Assembly (NCBI GenBank): GCA_026260175.1
Contig: JAKCWW010004325.1
Span: 10,850-41,920 of the forward strand
DNA: 31,071 bases
From: Reticulitermes lucifugus
Lineage: Eukaryota > Arthropoda > Insecta > Blattodea > Rhinotermitidae
Direction of reading: 5' to 3'
The notes under the pieces are model-generated. The model did no database searches. It worked only from the letters and a program-made list of their open reading frames with translations, and was not told the DNA's origin. The position numbers were made by a program, and so were the translations under genes. Positions 27,134-31,071 of the stretch are shown here, in pieces. The first letter of the stretch is position 1, and each line of letters begins with the position of its first letter.

Positions 27134-28039
27134 CGCACGTGGTCTGAGGTTAGTGAAAATCATGATGTAACGTGATCTGATAGTAGCATAATTAGAAACG
27201 CATTTTTTCATTTGTTTTTTACACACCTGTGACATAGTGTAACACATTTTCATATGGGAAACAAGCCCTCAAAAATTTTTGTGTTTGTCAAACTTATATA
27301 TGTGTTCATTATTTCTTAAAATAGGAGTCAATTGACCTTTGTTTCCGAATGTTTTTATATACTTCAGACACAAAATTGTAATATCTGTGGAAACTGGATT
27401 TGATGGCTGATATGAGATTAATAATGAATTTGTACCTTTGTTTTAGGTTTTCTGGATTGTGATGCCCAGTTTCCTGGTTGCATATCCAAACATGAGCATC
27501 TTTATCCTATATCCTGACTACTGCAGTGGATGAGAAACAAATAAGGGAAATTACTAGCATATTGGCTAAGCATCATCGCCTAATCAGCTTCATGATAAAG
27601 CCACCAATTTGAAGAGCGACTGTTGATATCTTACTCTTTTGTACTGTATTATAAATTGTGTATAATTTGGTTCTCATGTTTATATTTTCATTTAGGGCTG
27701 AAAGAATTAATCCTTCATGAGCGAGATTTAAAAAATGACAAGCAAAGAAAATACTCCAGGCCATGATAACATCAGAATTTCCTGGTATGACTGTGTAATA
27801 TAACTGATGTTTGATGGAACCTCCAGCAAGATTTTTGCACCTGCAAACATCTGATATGTGACTTTTTCAAGAAATAAATTTAATATCTATATTGAAGAAG
27901 TATTCTTAGTGTACAATTTCAGTCCTGGGAGATTTATTATTCATAGTAATTATTATGTAAATTATATATTATATATATACATGAAGTGTGAGCCAAAAGT
28001 TTCTAGGGTGGGCAGTGTAACAGCTTTAGGGTTACCTTA
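27134..28039. other. Intergenic stretch with nothing recognised
   Basis: AT-rich, with an AT-rich run near 27962-27980. No coding or repeat family identified. Confidence 0.5.
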
Positions 28040-28625
28040 ATTACAGGTTGGTACTCTCCCCTTCGAAGTTTATACACTGGATCCAGTGCCTCTCTCGCTG
28101 CTGGAAAAGTATCTGGAACTCCTGTTTCATGCTGCTGCCCAGCACTGTCCTGCAGTGCAGCTTAAATCTCCATGATGCCCTCAAATCTTCATCCCTGTAA
28201 CTGGAGATTTTCATCTTTGGGTACAGGAAGAAGTCAGAAGGAGCTGGGTTGTGGGAGTAACGGTTGGGGGACCATGGTCATATTGTTTTCAATTATAAAC
28301 TGCTGAACAGAAAAATACACATGTTCTGGAATGTTGTTATGATGCAGAAGCCAGTCCTGAGTATGTCACTTGTCTGAGCATTTTCCCCTGACATCCTCCG
28401 TCAAACACCTGGGGACCTCTGTGTAGAACTGTATTAACAGTGTGGTCTTGAGTGAGCTCCTTGTGAAGAATTCCCTCACTATCTAAGAAAACAACCTGCT
28501 GTGTAAGTTTAACCTGACCTGCCTAGACCGTATTAGACATGGAGATGATGGGTTCATCTGCTGGGATGACTGTTGCTTCCCATTGAAGGGAGTCCACCAA
28601 TCTTTTGTCAGCATGGTCGCCAACA
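28040..28625 (-). pseudogene. Second mariner-type transposase fossil
   Basis: Minus-strand frames give 'KQQSSQQMNPSSPC', 'RQVRLN', 'DWLLHHNNIPEHVYFSVQQF', 'NNMTMVPQPL' and 'FLYPKMK', in mariner order. The second catalytic Asp (HHDN) is Asn here. Several stops and shifts. The same wording (QQSSQ..., HPSSPC/NPSSPC) occurs in the fossil at 5315, so both may come from one family. Ends not found. Confidence 0.75.
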
Positions 28626-28680
28626 TGTATGAGGTTGACGCCACACACTTGCAGATGAATCTGTCATCGAAATTAATAGG

Positions 28681-29262
28681 GGGTTTAAACACGGCAATCT
28701 CTTAGCTCCTCTGCTTTTTAATCTTGCGGTCAGCCTGATCTGGAGGCTTTCGAAGGAGGTTTAGAATTTGGGAAGAAGAAAGTGAAAGCCTTAGCTTTCA
28801 CCAACAACACAGTGTTCAATTCGTCTACTGTTTCAGAATCAGACTGCATGCTTCAGGGTCTGGAGGAAGGTACAGAAAATTGTGGGCTCAAGGTCTCGGT
28901 GTATAGCTTTTCAAATTGATTTTAGGCTTCCTCCGCAATGTTGATGATATCTGCGCTCCTCTGGGATATTACACGACCGATACGTTGTCCTGAAACGGAA
29001 AACAATTACCACACGATGCCACGTAATATCCGAGAAGAGCGCAGATCTCAGCTTTTCAAATTATTTGTAGAAATAAAACTGGGGCTGTGAGACACCCTTC
29101 TTTGTTGTATATAGGGGTGTAAGCATTCCATTGTTGGCCATGATGATAAATTGCCTTATTTAGGCATGAATTTGAATCCTTTGAACACAAAATCCAAATC
29201 TGACACCGGTTCAAAACTCATTTCAAGAGCTCATAAATGTCTGTGCCTACACTTAAAGCTAT
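28681..29262 (+). pseudogene. R2-like LINE reverse transcriptase fragment, interrupted
   Basis: Frames read 'KHGNLLAPLLFNLAVSLIWR' (like 'KQGDPLSPLLFNL'), then after a shift 'GKKKVKALAFTNNTV', where the catalytic F/YADD is replaced by FTNN. 'CMLQGLEEGTENCGLKVSV' follows, and beyond the insert 'LPYLGMNLNP'. The order fits the R2/R4/NeSL group of LINEs. The insert at 28918-29049 splits it. It is dead. Confidence 0.7.
28918..29049. mobile_element. 132-bp insertion with 27-bp inverted repeats and 13-bp target duplication
   Basis: The 13-mer AGCTTTTCAAATT occurs at 28905-28917 and again at 29050-29062, directly bordering the insert. Inside, inverted arms at 28946-28972 and 29023-29049 match at 24 of 27 positions (core ATCTGCGCTC). 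The right arm ends exactly at the duplication, while 28 bp precede the left arm. No ORF. I do not recognise the family. Confidence 0.8.
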
Positions 29263-29293
29263 TGTAGAAAATCAGTCTTATTTCCCAAAGTGT

Positions 29294-29339
29294 GTACCAT
29301 GTCATGCCTGTGAAGCCCTTCACAAGCGTGACATGGTAC
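29294..29339. repeat. 46-bp palindrome
   Basis: Arms of 21 bp (GTACCATGTCATGCCTGTGAA in pieces: GTACCATGTCA, TGCC, TGTGAA) match at 19 positions around a GCCC spacer. One of the two mismatches would be a G-U pair in RNA. Confidence 0.9.
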
Positions 29340-29576
29340 ATGCTCAGAACCAGACTACAAGTGATTCTGGCATTTCGTCATAAAGGACACATACGCATTA
29401 TATATGTACAGTATTTAAAACATAATAAGTTTTTATCTTAAGACCAGATAATTGGTTTTAAATCTGGAACTGTACAATTGCAAACCCCCCAAAAAAACAT
29501 AATTAAATGATCTAACTGAGAACTGGACACAGAAGCTTCTTTATGTTGTTCATTCCGTGCCTAATCGATAACCAAT

Positions 29577-29823
29577 TCACAACACTCAGACCAGGATCCA
29601 TTATACAACTATACTACAAAGAATTGCCTACATTTTAACTGTTTGACATTTTTACACCTTTCTACTTTATGCAAAGGTTGTTGGTTTTGTGTGATGTTGC
29701 TTTGATTTGATTCCCTGATAATGATCCCTTGAGTACTGAAACATGTAGCAGTGTTCAAAGTAATACTGTAACATAAAACATGTGTGAACAGTATTGTGCA
29801 TTTTGTTGGTCTGAGTGTTGTGA
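29577..29823. repeat. 17-bp perfect inverted repeat pair, 247 bp overall
   Basis: TCACAACACTCAGACCA at 29577-29593 and its exact reverse complement at 29807-29823. The self-palindrome AGAAGCTTCT lies just outside each arm (near 29531 and 29826). Confidence 0.85.
29715..29748 (+). repeat. GAAACATG motif, copy A
   Basis: CTGATAATGATCCCTTGAGT is followed by ACTGAAACATGTAG. It shares GAAACATGTAG with 29969-29994. Confidence 0.35.
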
Positions 29824-29968
29824 ACAGAAGCTTCTATTAAGTATCATTTGTTATCTATCTCTGCATCTTTACAACAGTATTTTATATTTGTTAATGTATA
29901 ATTGCTTCTATGATATGCAACATTGTATCTTGGTAACTTATCCTTGTAAGTGATACTCCTTGAAAGTA

Positions 29969-29994
29969 GCCCATGAGGGGCCCGAAACATGTAG
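29969..29994 (+). repeat. GAAACATG motif, copy B
   Basis: GCCCATGAGGGGCCCGAAAC is followed by ATGTAG. The GGGCCC core is self-complementary. An AATAAA lies downstream at about 30069. Confidence 0.35.
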
Positions 29995-30079
29995 AAGGCA
30001 CATTCTATGCAATTAGGGGTTATTCCCCAGTCAAGTGTATTTGTTGGTTTAATTACTAAGTTTGTTCAATAAAATACAT

Positions 30080-30519
30080 AGTGAAATGCAGCAGTGTAAG
30101 ATAGTCTTTAAAACCTTTGCGCTCATGACAGAGACATGTTTTCCCTACATAATATACATTTCAAAACAGTTTTACACCATCTAAGACACCCAGGTTTAAG
30201 GCATGCAAAACATTTTTTTTTACTTCAAATGCCATGTTTCTCATCAGTGACCATATTCTGTGTGTGAAAGCATGCATCACTTGAATGTGAACCTCCTCAA
30301 ACTATGCATGCAATTTTGCTGGGTGTAAAATTAGGAAGACCAGCTGTCATGGGAACAACACCTTTTTCTACAACTGTTTGAGTTTGTGATTTTGCACTTT
30401 TAAAATTACTTCCTAAGCTGAAACGTTGGTCAAGGTAATTCACTCTTCATTTTCTACTTCACTCTTCAAGAAGTTCATCAAATCATCTAAACATCAAGTC
30501 AGCTCTTGCCATCCTGTTG
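30080..30519. other. Intergenic stretch with nothing recognised
   Basis: No ORF of note and no repeat family identified. Confidence 0.5.
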
Positions 30520-30527
30520 ATTTAAAC

Positions 30528-30714
30528 CATGAGTGTCCAACCTTTTTATGGCAAAAGGCCACATTTATTATTGTGGGCTGGTTCACGGGCCGCACGTGAA
30601 AAAATAACAATAATTGGTATACCTAACAGCCTAATTATTGTGTAATTTTATAGCATATAAATAATTTACAAATGTGACTGCAGGCTGCATAATACCAGGA
30701 TTTGGAGACCCATG
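30528..30714. mobile_element. hAT MITE with perfect 8-bp target duplication
   Basis: The 187-bp element is bordered on both sides by ATTTAAAC (30520-30527 and 30715-30722), the 8-bp duplication expected of hAT transposons. The ends are CATGAGTGTCCAA and, inverted, CATGGGTCTCCAA (11 of 13 match). Internal 'GGGCCGCACGTG' and 'AAGGCCACAT' are usual for hAT-derived elements. No transposase. Confidence 0.9.
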
Positions 30715-30722
30715 ATTTAAAC

Positions 30723-31071
30723 TGGTAGTACTATTCCTCTGTCATACTCTCAAAACCTCCTCCGAGAGACAGGATTCTGTTTTTAAAACCTTTTTACATA
30801 CAAATTTCTTTTATTCATTGGACGAATACTTTAATGTTATAAGTAAAACAGTAGACATTCCTATAATGAATTCTGTATCACATTCTCTTGGTTTGGTATA
30901 TTATTTGTTAAATGTTTCTAACTCTGTACAGTCAGCTACTTTTATATATCTAGTCATGCATTCAATGTTTTATCTTATCTTACATAAATTGTAGTAATGT
31001 ATTCATTCTTCATCATTCTGTAGTCTGTCTTACGACAGGTCCGTAGCCTCTTCCAAAGCGAGTTCTCCACA
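30723..31071. other. Right edge, nothing recognised
   Basis: AT-rich sequence without ORF or repeat that I can identify. Confidence 0.5.

Noticed and set aside
1..31071. Endogenous viral sequence or LTR retrotransposon
   Set aside because: No gag, protease, integrase, capsid or viral polymerase motif was recognised on either strand.

Overview
The window is animal nuclear DNA, most likely from an insect with a large, repeat-rich genome. It is AT-rich and has multi-kilobase introns with GT/AG junctions. Two conserved metazoan genes can be reconstructed exon by exon. Everything else that can be recognised is transposon debris. The mix of RTE-type LINE, RNase-H LINE, Penelope, R2-like, mariner, pogo/Tigger and hAT pieces, together with repeats encoding an 'F.DVTPC.LV' peptide, resembles what I know of cockroach and termite genomes. 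That taxonomic guess is inference.

Layout. 1-1553: 3' end of a decayed RNase-H-bearing LINE with an (ATTCT)n tail. 1556-1875: a GIY-YIG (Penelope-like) fragment. 2557-21111, minus strand: the first seven coding exons of pinin (PNN); the C-terminal half lies beyond the left edge. Its introns hold three copies of one tRNA-derived SINE family, a mariner fossil, a Tigger-like MITE, a 1.05-kb pogo-type element, a Penelope GIY-YIG tail, two direct copies of an unclassified repeat flanking exon 4 (one split by a 159-bp MITE), an RTE LINE and a 123-bp foldback element. 21112-22990: shared intergenic region with a DRE-like site. 22991-26463, plus strand: a complete four-exon TRAPPC6B (156 aa). 26464-31071: 3' flank with a second mariner fossil, an R2-like reverse transcriptase fragment interrupted by a 132-bp insert with a 13-bp target duplication, strong palindromes, Penelope-tail-like motifs and a hAT MITE with a perfect 8-bp target duplication.

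The two genes work in different pathways: PNN in nuclear mRNA splicing and the exon junction complex, TRAPPC6B in ER-Golgi vesicle tethering. They stand head to head about 1.9 kb apart. As I recall, PNN and TRAPPC6B are also divergent neighbours in human (14q21.1), so this arrangement may be an ancient linked pair sharing a promoter region. This is the most notable observation in the window.
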